A stretch of 64,000 nucleotides of DNA, from positions 141,402,148 through 141,466,147 of the forward strand of contig CM071598.1 of the NCBI GenBank assembly GCA_036435485.1. The letters run 5' to 3'. Shown piece by piece: positions 1 through 10,465 of this stretch (its first letter is position 1; each line of letters begins with the position of its first letter). Made by a program: the position numbers and the translations under genes. Origin of the DNA: Saposhnikovia divaricata (lineage: Eukaryota; Streptophyta; Magnoliopsida; Apiales; Apiaceae). The notes beneath the pieces were generated by a model. It saw nothing but the letters and a program-made list of their open reading frames with translations. It was not told the DNA's origin and ran no database searches.

Positions 1-2090
1 AGCGGGTAGGCAGTGCGAACCTCAATGCTGTGAGCCTGAAAATAGGGCCTTAACTTTCGCGAGGCCAAGACCAGGGCATAGGCTAGCTTCTCCATGTTTG
101 TATATCGAGTCTCAGCATCTAACATTCTTTTACTGACGTAGTAGACTGGATATTGAATTTTTCCCTCCTCGCGAACCAACACTGCACTGACCGCATGTTC
201 AGACACAGCGAGGTAGATAATGAGGACCTCGCCTTTAAGGGGCTTCGAGAGAAGTGGTGGCAAGCCCAAATGTTCCTTTATCTTCTGAAAGGCCTCCTCG
301 CATTCCAAAGTCCACTCAAAGTTTTTTCCCACCTTTTTAATGGCCTTAAAGAACTCATGGCACTTATCTGATGATTTAGAAACGAACCGATTGAGAGCTG
401 CGATCCTTCCTGTTAGACTCTGTACTTCTTTCACACTTCTTGGGGATCGCATGTCCATTAGAGCCTTTATTTTATCTGGGTTCGCTTCAATTCCTCGGTG
501 GTTGACAATGAATCCCAAAAACTTTCCAGATTCGATCCCAAAGACACACTTCTCGGGGTTAAGCTTCATTCTGTACTTCCTTAGTAAATCAAACATCTCA
601 GCGAGGTGAGAGATGTGATCCACAGCTTCCTTAGACTTGACCAACATGTCGTCTACATAGACTTCCATTGTCTTACCAATTTGTTTCTCGAACATCATAT
701 TGACAAGCCTCTGGTAGGTAGCCCCAGCATTAAGGAGACCGAAGGGCATCCCTATGTAACAATAGAGACCTCTATCTGTGATGAACGAGGTGTGTTCTTG
801 ATCAGGGCCATACATGGGTATCTGATTGTACCCAGAGTAAGCGTCCATGAAAGAAAGAAGTGCATGCCCTGCTGTTGCATCCACTAACTGGTCGATCCTT
901 GGTAGCGGAAAACTATCTTTGGGGCAATGTTTGTTGAGGTCGGTAAAGTCTACACATGTCCTCCACTTTCCATTTGGCTTCTTCACGAGGACTGGGTTCG
1001 CGATCCAGTCAGGGTAGAATGATTCCCTAACGAGCCCTACCTCGAGGAGTCTGTCCACTTCTGCCTTTAGAGCCTCAGCTCGTTCTCCACTTATGGGTCG
1101 CCTCTTTTGTCTGACCCCCTTCTTGCTCGGATCCAGGTTTAGCCTATGGCACATTACATTAGGATCGATCCCAACCATATCTTCATGTGACCAGGCGAAC
1201 ACATCGAGGTTTGCCTTTAGAAAAGTAACCAGCCTTTCTCTCAAATCAGGATTGAGTTGCGACCCTATTTTCAGCACTTTTGACGGGTCCTGCACATCAA
1301 CAAGAACATGAATTGTGTCTTCAGCTGCCCCGGCTCGCTCCACATGTTCTGGGATGCGAGGATCAAGATCTAGATTATACTCGCGAGCCTGACTTGATTC
1401 TGCCTCGCAGGGGTTGGCACCAGCGTGCCCATACTCCTTAACAACTGTTGTAGTCTGTGTAATTCCATTTGGCAGTTCTGTCAGTGTGGATGTTTCTTTG
1501 TGAACCCATTTTCCCTTTCGGGCTCGCACAGCGGCCTGCTCCGGGCTCTCCTCGCTGTCACTATCTGTAGCCTCTTCCACGATCCCTTCCTGGAGAGTCA
1601 TAACTGGCTGTGAGGTTCCCATCATCAAAGCCCCTGGTACTGGCTCTACTTGAATTCCCAAGTTATCAAAATAATCGGCTGGGAGCTCCTCAATCGAGAT
1701 CATGTTACAGCCTGTTGGGGGTACAAAATTCGTCTTGCGAGGCCTATCTTCCTCCTCGTACTCCATCTTGTCTGTCATAGAATTACTCCCCTTTTCTGCT
1801 GACTTGATGGCTCTGTTGTAACATTCACGAGACTCATAATGTGCCCCCCTAATGCATCCGACTCCGTTTGGGGTAGGGAACTTCATAGAGAGGTGGTAAA
1901 TAGAAGTAACCACCCTCATTTCTTTGAGTATCGGCCTCCCCACGATAGCATTATAGGCTGAAGGTTGATCAACCACCATAAAGTCTGCGATTTGGGTGGT
2001 AATACAGGGCTCGTCCCCTAAAGTGATAGGGAGCCTTACGAGGCCCTTGACATTGACTGAAGCTCCAGTAAAACCATAAAGATGCCCCTG
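1..2090 (-). pseudogene. pol: pol: C-terminal protease remnant, RT and RNase H (partial)
   Basis: The minus frame reads without an obvious stop from about 2090 to the left edge. In order it has the C-terminal half of the aspartic protease (YGFTGASVNVKG, then AYNAIVGRP near 1940), a linker, RT (RTCVDFTDLNKHCPKDSFPL near 960, MPFGLLNAGATYQRLVN near 730, VYVDDMLVKS near 645) and the start of RNase H (the YYVSKRM segment at 100-150). It would make reverse transcriptase and RNase H for element replication. The protease N-terminal half with its catalytic Asp box is absent: around 2088-2095 the gag frame jumps by deletion into this frame. Integrase and the second RNase H lie outside the window. Confidence 0.85.
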
Positions 2091-2091
2091 T

Positions 2092-4303
2092 GAACATTCT
2101 GCGATCCAATGCGAACTCGGACAACGAGGGCATCCGAATGAGGATGGTGAACCCACTTCGCATCTTCCTCAGTGAACATGATATTTGTATCTTCCCCCTT
2201 AAAAAGCTTTGGGGGTCGCTCCTGCAAGTGATGGATATTGGTGAGGGGTCGCTCCTTAGCTTCGCGGGCATATCTTTCTCTAGCCCTATTGCTATCCCCC
2301 CCGATGTGGGGTCCCCCAATTATTACGTGAATACTTCCGCCTCGCGCTTCCCTTTCCTTATTGACTGGATTCTGTTCAGGTGGGGGGGCTTGATTATACC
2401 CAAGGCCAGACTTGGGATTATGCTTCTTCACCTCGCGAACTGCCCACTCAGTTAACTTTCCCTCACGAATTAACTGAACCACTTGCTGCTTCAGCTCTCG
2501 GCAGGTTGATGTATCATGCCCTGTTTGTTCATGAAAGGCACAATACCTTCTAGTGTTTGCGGTCCCCTTCAGACCCATCGGTGTAGGCTTCCTGAATATC
2601 CCCTTATTTTCATTGACTGCGTAAATGTGATCAATTGGGGCGACCAGAGGAATATACTTGTCTTCATCCCTCGCGGGGCGAGATCTCGGTGGGGATCGCC
2701 TCAAAGGATCGCGGTCTCTCCTTTTTGGGATGGGACTTCGACTTCGATCCCGTCTTCGCCTTGGACTCCTGGAGTCCTTTCTTTTTACCCCCCGGTTCCT
2801 ACTCCAACTGCCACTCCTTTCATTATTCTTCTTCAAATCCGCGAGTGACTTCTCAACATGCTTGAAAGGCTCAGCGACCTTGTGCAATTCAGAGAGAGTG
2901 CTAGGGGTTTGCTCCTTTAATTTCTTCCAAAATTCAGTACCTTCCCTCACTTTAGCGATGAGAAAATTTTTTACAGCTTCGTCATTTGCACCTCGCACGC
3001 GAGGCACCTCAGCATTGAACCTCTTGAAGTAATCATGAAGGGTTTCACCCTCCTTCTATTTTATGTTTGCCAAGGTGGACACAGGGGGTGCGTAGAGCAT
3101 TGAGGACTGGAACTGTTTGATAAAGATGTCCACGAATTGTTCCCAAGAGTCGATGACAATCAATGCCCCTAGCTTCGAAAACCACTGCTGAGCACTTCCC
3201 CTCAGCGAGGCCGCAAATAGTCTACACCTCGCTAATAATGAGACCTGATAAACATCCATCTCATTGTTGAATCGAATCACAAACTCTGCTGGATCAGTAT
3301 CGCCGTTATAGGTCATATCATGTTGATGGCCTCGAAACACTGCAGGAAGGGGAGCGGTTCGAATTTCATGAGTAAAGGGCGATGAAGAGCCCATAGTGCT
3401 AAAGATCCCTTTCTCATTGTTCATCGCGTCCAAGGCCTTCTTCAATTCCTCCAGCTTATAGTCTCCTACCTTGACCTCCCTTTCAGCCTCCTTTTTACCT
3501 CCAGTACTTCCATGATGTGACTGGGTCTTTTTTAGGACACTGGACTCCTCCTGGTCATTCCTGCGATCCTTCTTTCTACGATCCTCTTCAAGATATTGAG
3601 ATCGTTCTTGGTCTCGATGAGACGGGGGTCTGTCATCGCGACGATGGGACCGCTCACGCTCTCTACGGGGAGAGGGGGGTCTGTCATCACGACGATTTGA
3701 CCGCTCGCGATCTCGAGGAGACAATTGCCGATGTGTGCCCTTGCTTCTGTTCTTAGATTCCTCATGACGAGGCGCATTAACCTTTTCCAATTTTAGACGA
3801 AGGTCATGCTCAGTTAGCTTCTTTCCGAGACGGTAAAAAACACTGACCGATCTCCCCTCAGATGAGGCGACCTTGTCATGCGATCTCCTTTTCTCTCCGA
3901 GCGAGTCCTCCCCCTCATTCCAGTCAGGGTTGGTTTGATCTGTTAGGACATCCTCGAAGTCATCAACGAGTTTCTTAGTGGGGAGTTTGCTTCCTTCTCC
4001 TGGTGTCCTACCGCCTGTCCTTCCATTCCTCTTCGATCCTCTAGAACTATAGCGCTTCTCCACTTTTGCGACCCTTTCATGCACAACGGTCATTTGCTCA
4101 CCGCGGCCTTTTAGAAAAGACATGACCTCGCTGTTCAACGCCACCCTCTGTACTGGGGGTGTGTGTTCCTCCTTGTACCCAGTCTTAGAATTGTCCTTGG
4201 ACACCTCGTCCTCTGAGGGCTCTCTCGTCAGGGGATCGTCCTTGTTAACCTTATGCGATCCCGGGGTCTCACCATCGTTCCTCTTTTTGTGTGATTTAGT
4301 CAT
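2092..4303 (-). pseudogene. gag: gag of the Tat-like element, one nonsense codon
   Basis: Capsid/nucleocapsid precursor. I take the start as the ATG at 4303 (MTKSHKKRN), the first ATG after the primer site; the frame upstream has no ATG. Order: charged N-terminal region, Arg/Asp/Ser-rich repeats (about 3590-3740), retrotransposon gag core (FVIRFNNEMDVYQVSLLARC, about 3200-3290), basic RS-rich region and a zinc-knuckle-like motif (CAFHEQTGHDTSTC, about 2480-2530). A single TAG at about 3056 interrupts an otherwise continuous frame at a position where CAG (Gln) would fit. The protein then enters the protease (HSDALVVRVRIGSQNVHR), but the catalytic Asp box is deleted and the frame ends after a short out-of-frame tail at 2036. 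Confidence 0.85.
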
Positions 4304-4327
4304 CGCTTCTCCCAATTCAATGACTGC

Positions 4328-4344
4328 CCCTCCTTCTAGCGCCA
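4328..4344 (-). other. primer-binding site of the Tat-like element
   Basis: The minus strand reads TGGCGCTAGAAGGAGGG two bases inside the LTR end. TGGCGC starts are common in Tat/Ogre primer sites. I could not match the rest to a specific tRNA. Confidence 0.6.
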
Positions 4345-4346
4345 AA

Positions 4347-5092
4347 TGTTATAGGGAGAATATTGTATAACAATATTTTGGAGGTTAGCTGGATTATCGG
4401 AGCAAAATACGGATATTTTGCTAATAAAAGAAGAACAAAGGATTAGGGTTTGTGTGTGTGAATGTGGCTGAGCTTGATAGGTGTTTTCAAGTAAACTGTT
4501 TCTCATCCGTATCAAGGTGCCTACGTACCCTATTTATAGGGATCAAGCCTGACGTAGTTCTTGGGCCACAAGTTACCTAGGCGGGCTAGGGTTTTAAGAG
4601 ATAAGCCAAAGTCCAAGCCCATGTAGTTAGGGCTGACGTGGCAGTGAGTCATCAATCCTATCCATGATCCATGATCTAGCTGTAGAAGCCCATGGCCTCG
4701 AACGGATAGGTTTGGAATGAAAGATCCATCAGGGCCCTTGCATGCGACCTTGAGAGGCCTGGCCACGCGAAGCGATCCCTGTGCCTAGCTACTCATGCGA
4801 CCTTGAGTCTGGCCACGAGCCTTCCAGAGAAGAGATGATGATCTCGCTGTCAGTGACAGATGTGATGTAGAAGCGAGGCATCGCACAGCGAGGCGCCATT
4901 TCCTGCGAGGCGTAATCATGTAGCGAGCGAGGCGCTCCTGTAATAGAGATATTATTGCCAAGGCATGTTGGGCTGATTCCAATGGTGGGCTTTAGTGACC
5001 CAATCTTCATCTTCTAGGCCCATCATGGATTATGAACCATCAATTCAGCTAATTAAATCAATTTAGCCATTATGCCAGATTTGGGCATAACA
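4347..5092 (-). repeat. 5' LTR of the Tat-like element
   Basis: 746 bp with perfect 6-bp inverted ends (TGTTAT...ATAACA), next to a primer site on one side and unrelated AT-rich DNA on the other. GC content is clearly higher than in the flank. The partner LTR is outside the window. Confidence 0.85.
4530..4539 (-). promoter_or_regulatory. putative LTR TATA box
   Basis: The minus strand reads CCTATAAATAGG within the LTR, next to a block (GTAGGCACC on one side, GAACTACGTCAGGCTTGAT on the other) also found in the other Tat LTR of this window. A promoter position is inferred. Confidence 0.5.
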
Positions 5093-5922
5093 AGATGAAT
5101 TCCTTGTATTTACATTAATTATTTAATTAAAACATTTCATGTGTTATGCCACATCTTTTTGGATCAAGACTCTATTTTCGATTTCTAATTCGACATCAAT
5201 ATTTTTTGTTTGAGCGAGTACCAAGTTTCAATTGTGTCAAACTACTTTTTGTAGTTATGTGATCTTTTTCATAAGTCCTAATTTAATATTAGGAGTTCAA
5301 TAGACTCATAATCATCATGTTAATCATTTTCCTATTGGTATTGTTGTAGCCATTAAAAGGAGTACTAGGCAAAATTTTAAAAAGAACAAGGATTTTTAAG
5401 GTAGAAATAAGGAAAATTTACTAACTGATATATTGAGTGTATTATATTTATTACTTAACTTTTTGTCTTCCTAACGAGTAATGTTACAATTTCCTGAATG
5501 ATTGTATTGAGTGTATCATATCCATGACCTAATTTTTATCTTCCTTAATGCTAGAAAATTCAAAATAATTCCCAAAATTTGTACAAAATAATGTGATTAA
5601 CCCATGATATGTTTTAATTTAGTTATGTTTGAAAATGTTAATTAATTATATTCAAAATGTATAACTTTTTATCGTAATAAATTACGTTGATATTTTAATT
5701 GTCATATTTTATGTTTACATTTTTATAAGATTATTTAATTTTTAAAGATGTAATGAGAGTATTCTTTCAACTAATATTTTTTGTAATTTTTTTTGATTCA
5801 ACCTTATAAAAAAATCTTAAAATTGCTCAATGTTTCTGAAATAAAAATTAAATTTTATATTTTTAATATTTAAAAGTAAAAATTTCTACATTGCCTAAAA
5901 CACGAATAAGTTGCCTAACATA
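5093..5922. other. AT-rich spacer, no gene seen
   Basis: Very AT-rich sequence between the Tat LTR and the Helitron 5' end. No coding potential, inverted repeats or RNA gene were recognised. It is probably older host intergenic DNA or unrecognisable repeat. Confidence 0.6.
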
Positions 5923-7305
5923 TCTATACTATATTATAATAAGCGAAATGGGGTATAATTTGTAGTTCGGTTAATCCCTCTTTTGGTTATCCCTCATTTT
6001 TTTATCCCTCATTCACAACCCAAATTATCAATAAATCATGACCGTTAGATATAATAATACTAAAAGTTATTATATATAGAAATAAAAGATCGAGTAAGTG
6101 AGTTGGCAAGTTAAGAACCCTCATAGCACATTCTCTACATGTTAAACTCATTTAGACATATGTGTTGCTTAACAACTTGTACTTTTTGAATTTCTTCACA
6201 CTTGAGTTTATTTTCGTTGTAAATTAGAATATCCGACGAGAACCATTAGCAAGCTAGGCTGGCAAAAATTATTAACAATCATGCCAAAAAGACATGACAT
6301 GTCTTGAGTCAATTATTTATATTAATTATATACTATTTTTATATGATATTAATAAAATTTATATTTAAGATCAACTATATGTTAATCCTATTTTCTTAAA
6401 TAATTGTCAACAAATTTATTCCATCTTTATTGAATAATATATAAAATTTTTAACAAGTTACGATTGAAATCTAAAATGGTCGAAGTGAAGTCGGCTAATA
6501 ACAGTGTTGTAAAAAATATTTCATATTATTTTAACTTTAACTTTCTAATATTATAGTTATATTATAGTAAGTATCGAGACACAACATATTTAGTCAAACA
6601 TATTGATAGATTATAAATATGAGATTATGGAGTTTAAAATACGTCTAGTGGTTCCATTCCTTTTTACTGTACTTCTGGGTCAACCCAACCCGAATGAGAA
6701 GAAGAGGGTCTCCAGCTAGGGCTAAGTAAGGCTGTTTGCGACGATGTTCTCGAATAAGTCTAAATTGATCTTCTAAGAGATCGACGCGAAACCTAATCCA
6801 CACGGCAGGGCATAGCATAAATGAAACCGCTGATCATTTCATAAAAAAGATATGCTTGACCTTTCTCGATGCTTTTTGAAGTAAGTTCCCCTAAAATACA
6901 CAGATTTTATATGTGATGGGATGAACATTTTTGTAAAATTTTTAAAATTTTATATGTATAACTTATTTTTTAAAATATTTCAGGAAATTTTTGTGAATTT
7001 AATTTTGGGGTCCCTTTTTTCTATAAATATTGTAATAATATGTGGAGCGTTTAACCTATGTAGTATGAATTTATAAGTACTTCATTCGAGTATATGAAAC
7101 ACAATCCTTTTTATGGGTAAGTATACTCTACAATTTTAAATTTTAAATTTAAAAATTATACTTTAATTTTTTAACTTTCCATGTTCATTTTTAATTGAAT
7201 ATATTACAATTTGAAGCATAATATGAGAATGTGAGAGTGTTTAATACAACTAATAATTTTTATATACTTTCTACTATGGTGATTCATTTATCATAGAATT
7301 CAATA
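5923..7305 (+). mobile_element. Helitron, 5' portion (continues at 37712)
   Basis: The sequence starts TCTATACTATATTATAAT right after an A, matching the 5' terminus of plant Helitrons, which insert between A and T. No Rep/helicase coding is visible, so it would be non-autonomous. A more GC-rich stretch at about 6640-6880 could be captured gene sequence but has no readable product. The copia element inserted at 7306 separates it from the matching 3' end at 39832. Without the copia the Helitron would be about 3.5 kb. That both ends belong to one element is inferred from orientation and continuity. Confidence 0.6.
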
Positions 7306-7827
7306 TGTTAGAAATAATTGATGTGAATATTAATCATTGTTTAAGTGTTATAGTGATAAATCAGAGTTTAGCTGGAAGCAGTTTAGTTAAACGCTGACAG
7401 ATGGAAGCTCGACAGAGTTTGTTAAACTCTGTTTGGAGGCAGCGTCTACTGATCAACAGTGTTTGAAGAATACTTGAAGATAATTATGGAAGCAATATCT
7501 TTGAAGATTGGATAGCTGTCAAAGAGATTGAGTTGACTAAGGAGACGTGTAGCAATCGTAATTGATATCAATTATATAACTAATTTATAGGAGTATCAAT
7601 TATCGATTGTATAGCAGCTGTATATCTTATAAATACAGTTAGGTTAACCCTAGAAGGGTATCGATTATTGAAAAACATTATTCATTGTAACCTAAGCAGC
7701 TCTCTGTGATATTCTACATCACTGAGAGAGGAGTTATTAATTCGAAACAGTTTTTAATTGTTTAAACGCGTATTTTATTGTTAATCTCTCATACGATCTT
7801 GATTATAATTGTGTATTCGGCCTAACA
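7306..7827 (+). repeat. 5' LTR of the Sirevirus-like element
   Basis: 522 bp, starts TGTTAG and ends CTAACA, followed two bases later by the primer site. It holds a palindrome with 8-bp arms (CAGAGTTT / AAACTCTG, 3-base loop) and further copies of the AAACTCTG word. Palindromic LTR motifs are a known feature of Sireviruses. Confidence 0.92.
7628..7635 (+). promoter_or_regulatory. TATA box in the 5' LTR
   Basis: TATAAATA in the middle of the LTR. The 3' LTR lacks 9 bp here, so its copy reads TATAAGG instead. Confidence 0.6.
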
Positions 7828-7829
7828 AT

Positions 7830-7841
7830 TGGTATCAGAGC
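7830..7841 (+). other. primer-binding site, initiator tRNA-Met type
   Basis: TGGTATCAGAGC two bases after the LTR, complementary to the 3' end of plant initiator tRNA-Met. This is the standard copia primer. Confidence 0.92.
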
Positions 7842-7890
7842 TAATCTGTTACTCTATACAGTTTAAGATCCACACACAAAGCTATAATCA

Positions 7891-9228
7891 ATAGCAGAGA
7901 TACCTCCTCCAACAGGTTCAAGTTCTGAGAAGGCTCAACCTACAACTGTGAGTCGTTATGAGACAATCAGGGTTCCTATTCTCAGGCCAGCAGAGTATTC
8001 AATCTGGAAGGTGAAGATGACCATGTTTCTGGAGGCTACAGATCCAGAATATCTTGATAGAATTTATGAAGGTCCTCATAAACCTACAAAGCTATCAGTT
8101 GCTACTGCTGGTCAAGAAGCTAAAACAGTTCCAAAGGAAAAGAAAGATCTGACTCCTGAAGATCTTTCATCTATTGCTAAGGATGCAAAAGTTAGGCATC
8201 TACTTCATAGTGCTTTAGACAATGTTATGTCTAATAAAGTGATTAACTGCACTACTGCCAAAGAAATTTGTGATGCTCTTGAGGTTAGATGTCAAGGAAC
8301 TGCTGCTATCAAGAAGAATAGAAGGAACATACTCACACAGGAGTATGAGCACTTTGAGGCCAAATCTGAAGAAACCATGACAGAAACATTTGACAGATTC
8401 TGTAAACTGCTCAATGATTTGTCATTGGTTAATAAAGAGTATGATCTAGAAGACTCAAATCTCAAATTTCTTCTTGTTTTACCTGAAAAGTGGAATGTGA
8501 AGACAACCACTATAAGAGATAACTATGATCTTGCTGATACTGAGATTGATGAAATCTATGGGCTGCTCAAAACTCATGAATTGGAATTGGAGCAGAGAAA
8601 CAGGAGATCAAGCAAGAAGACAAAGTCTGTTGCTCTTAAGGTTGAAGAAAAACCTTTGAAGAAGGAAGCATCAAGGAAGAAAGCTAAAGGAAAGGCTTTA
8701 GTCATACATTCTGAAAGTGAGTCATCAAACTCTGATGTTGATTCAAACACTGATGAATCATCTGACTCTGAGGATGATGAAGAAGAAATGTTGCAAATGG
8801 CTGCTTTGATGGTGAAGACCTTCAAGAAGATGGGTTTCAAGAACTTTAAGAAGGGCAAAAGGTTTCCTAAGAAAGATTCAAATTCTGACAGAAAAAGTTT
8901 CAGAAAGTCTGAGAGAAAGGATACCAAGTCTGGGAAGAAGGACAAGTCTGAGATTCAATGCTACAAGTGTAAGGAGATGGGTCACTATGCTCCTGAGTGC
9001 AAGAAGGGTAAAACTGAAAAAGCACTCTTCACTAAAGGCAGAGACTGGGCAGACACTTCAGACTCAGATGAGGATGTTAACTATGCTCTCATGGCTTCTA
9101 TTCAGAATGAATCTGAAGATTCTGAAAACAAGGTACCTCTAACTACCTATGCTTATAATACTGATGATATAACTGAATTAAGAATTTATCTTAAGGCTTT
9201 GCATATCAGTAGAAGAAGTGTTTGTTGA
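7891..9228 (+). pseudogene. gag: gag of the Sirevirus-like element, start codon apparently lost
   Basis: Nucleocapsid precursor. The frame is open for over 430 codons. Near the expected start it reads ATA GCA GAG ATA CCT at 7891, which looks like an ATG changed to ATA; the first ATG in frame is at about 8014. Order: copia-type gag core (YSIWKVKMTMFLEATDPEYL; ETFDRFCKLLNDLSL), a Lys/Ser/Asp/Glu-rich low-complexity linker, then one CCHC zinc knuckle (CYKCKEMGHYAPEC, 8956-9000) for RNA packaging. Downstream, where protease should follow, the frame meets a deletion near 9195-9210 and stops at 9228 after about ten unrelated residues. The frame itself has no internal stop. Confidence 0.85.
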
Positions 9229-10465
9229 ACAACCACCAGGTTTTGTGGACCCATAATATCCAGACTATGTCTACAAGCTGGATAAGGCACTCTATGGACT
9301 TAAGCAGGCACCAAGAGCATGGTATGAAACTCTGGTTCAATTTCTTTTAGAAAGTGGGTTCAACAGAGGTGCAATTGATAAAACATTGTTCTATTTTAAC
9401 TATGGTGATGACTTGCTTTTAGTGCAGATATATGTTGATGACATAATTTTTGGGTCTACTAATGATAAACTCTGTAAAAAGTTTGCCAAGCTCATGCAGT
9501 CCAGGTATCAAATGAGCATGATGGGAGAGCTTAGTTATTTTCTAGGCCTATAGGTGAAGCAAACAGATGATGGGATTTTCATAAATCAAGAAAAATATAC
9601 CAGAAATCTTCTCAAGAAATTTGGTATGCTTGACTGCTCATCTGTATCAACTCCCATGGCAACAGCAACAAAGTTGGACAAAGATACAGGAGCTTCAGTA
9701 GATATGACAAGCTACAGAGGCATGATAGGATCTCTTCTTTATCTAACAGCTAGCAGGCCTGATATCATGTATGCAACTTGTCTCTGTGCAAGGGTTCAGG
9801 CAGATCCCAGAGAACCACATCTAACAGCCGTGAAGAGGATTTTTAAGTATCTCAAGGGGACCATAACCTTAGGTTTGTGGTATCCTAGAGAATCAAAATT
9901 CAAGCTACTTGGTTACTCTGATGCAGACTTTGCAGGCTGCAAGATAGACAGAAAAAGCACCAGCGGAAGTTTTCAATTTCTGGGTGATAGATTTGTTTCT
10001 TGGTATAGCAAGAAACAGAAATCAATTTCTACATCTACAGTTGAAGCAGAGTATATTGCTGCTGGTAGCTGTTGTGCACAGATTATGTGGATGAAGAATC
10101 AATTGCTGGATTATGGATTGAGGTACAGTAAAATACCTATTTACTGTGATAATCAAAGTTCTATTGCTATGACAGGTAATCCAGTACAGCATTCAATGAC
10201 CAAGCACAGCATAAGGTACCACTTTATCAGAGAACATGTAGAGGAAGGGAATATTGAGCTTCATTTTGTGTCTACAGAACAACAGCTTGCAGATATCTTC
10301 ACCAAGCCATTGAGTGAAACTGTATTTACAAGGCTGGTAAATGAACTAGGAATGGTCTCTGGTTTTGACGAGAGATATTGGTTAGACTCAAAATTTAACT
10401 TATGTAATGTGATGCTCAGAATTCTGTGGTATGTTAAACTCTGCTATGTAAACTTTGTTCGTTAA
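9205..10465 (+). pseudogene. pol: pol remnant: C-terminal RT and RNase H
   Basis: Begins inside RT with FVEQPPGF, then YKLDKALYGLKQAPRAWYE, the active-site box YVDDIIFGS (about 9430) and, after RT, copia RNase H with GYSDADFAGC, STVEAEYIAA and the C-terminal ADIFTKPL (about 10285). Two in-frame stops (near 9250 and 9550) interrupt the RT part; from 9554 the frame is open to 10465. Protease, integrase and N-terminal RT are missing, because gag joins directly to mid-RT near 9200. The protein could not support replication. Confidence 0.9.

Larger units (their letters stand above)
1..5092 (-). mobile_element. Ty3/gypsy Tat-like LTR retrotransposon, partial
   Basis: Read on the minus strand, the order is 5' LTR (5092-4347), primer-binding site, gag, a truncated protease, RT and RNase H, continuing past the left edge. 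The RT active-site box reads YVDDMLVKS and RNase H contains YYVSKRMLDAETRYTNMEK, the style of the Tat branch of non-chromoviral Ty3/gypsy elements. LTR ends are TGTTAT...ATAACA. The flanking 5 bp at 5093-5097 (AGATG) would be one copy of the target duplication; the other lies outside the window. One gag nonsense codon and a protease deletion make this copy defective. Confidence 0.9.
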
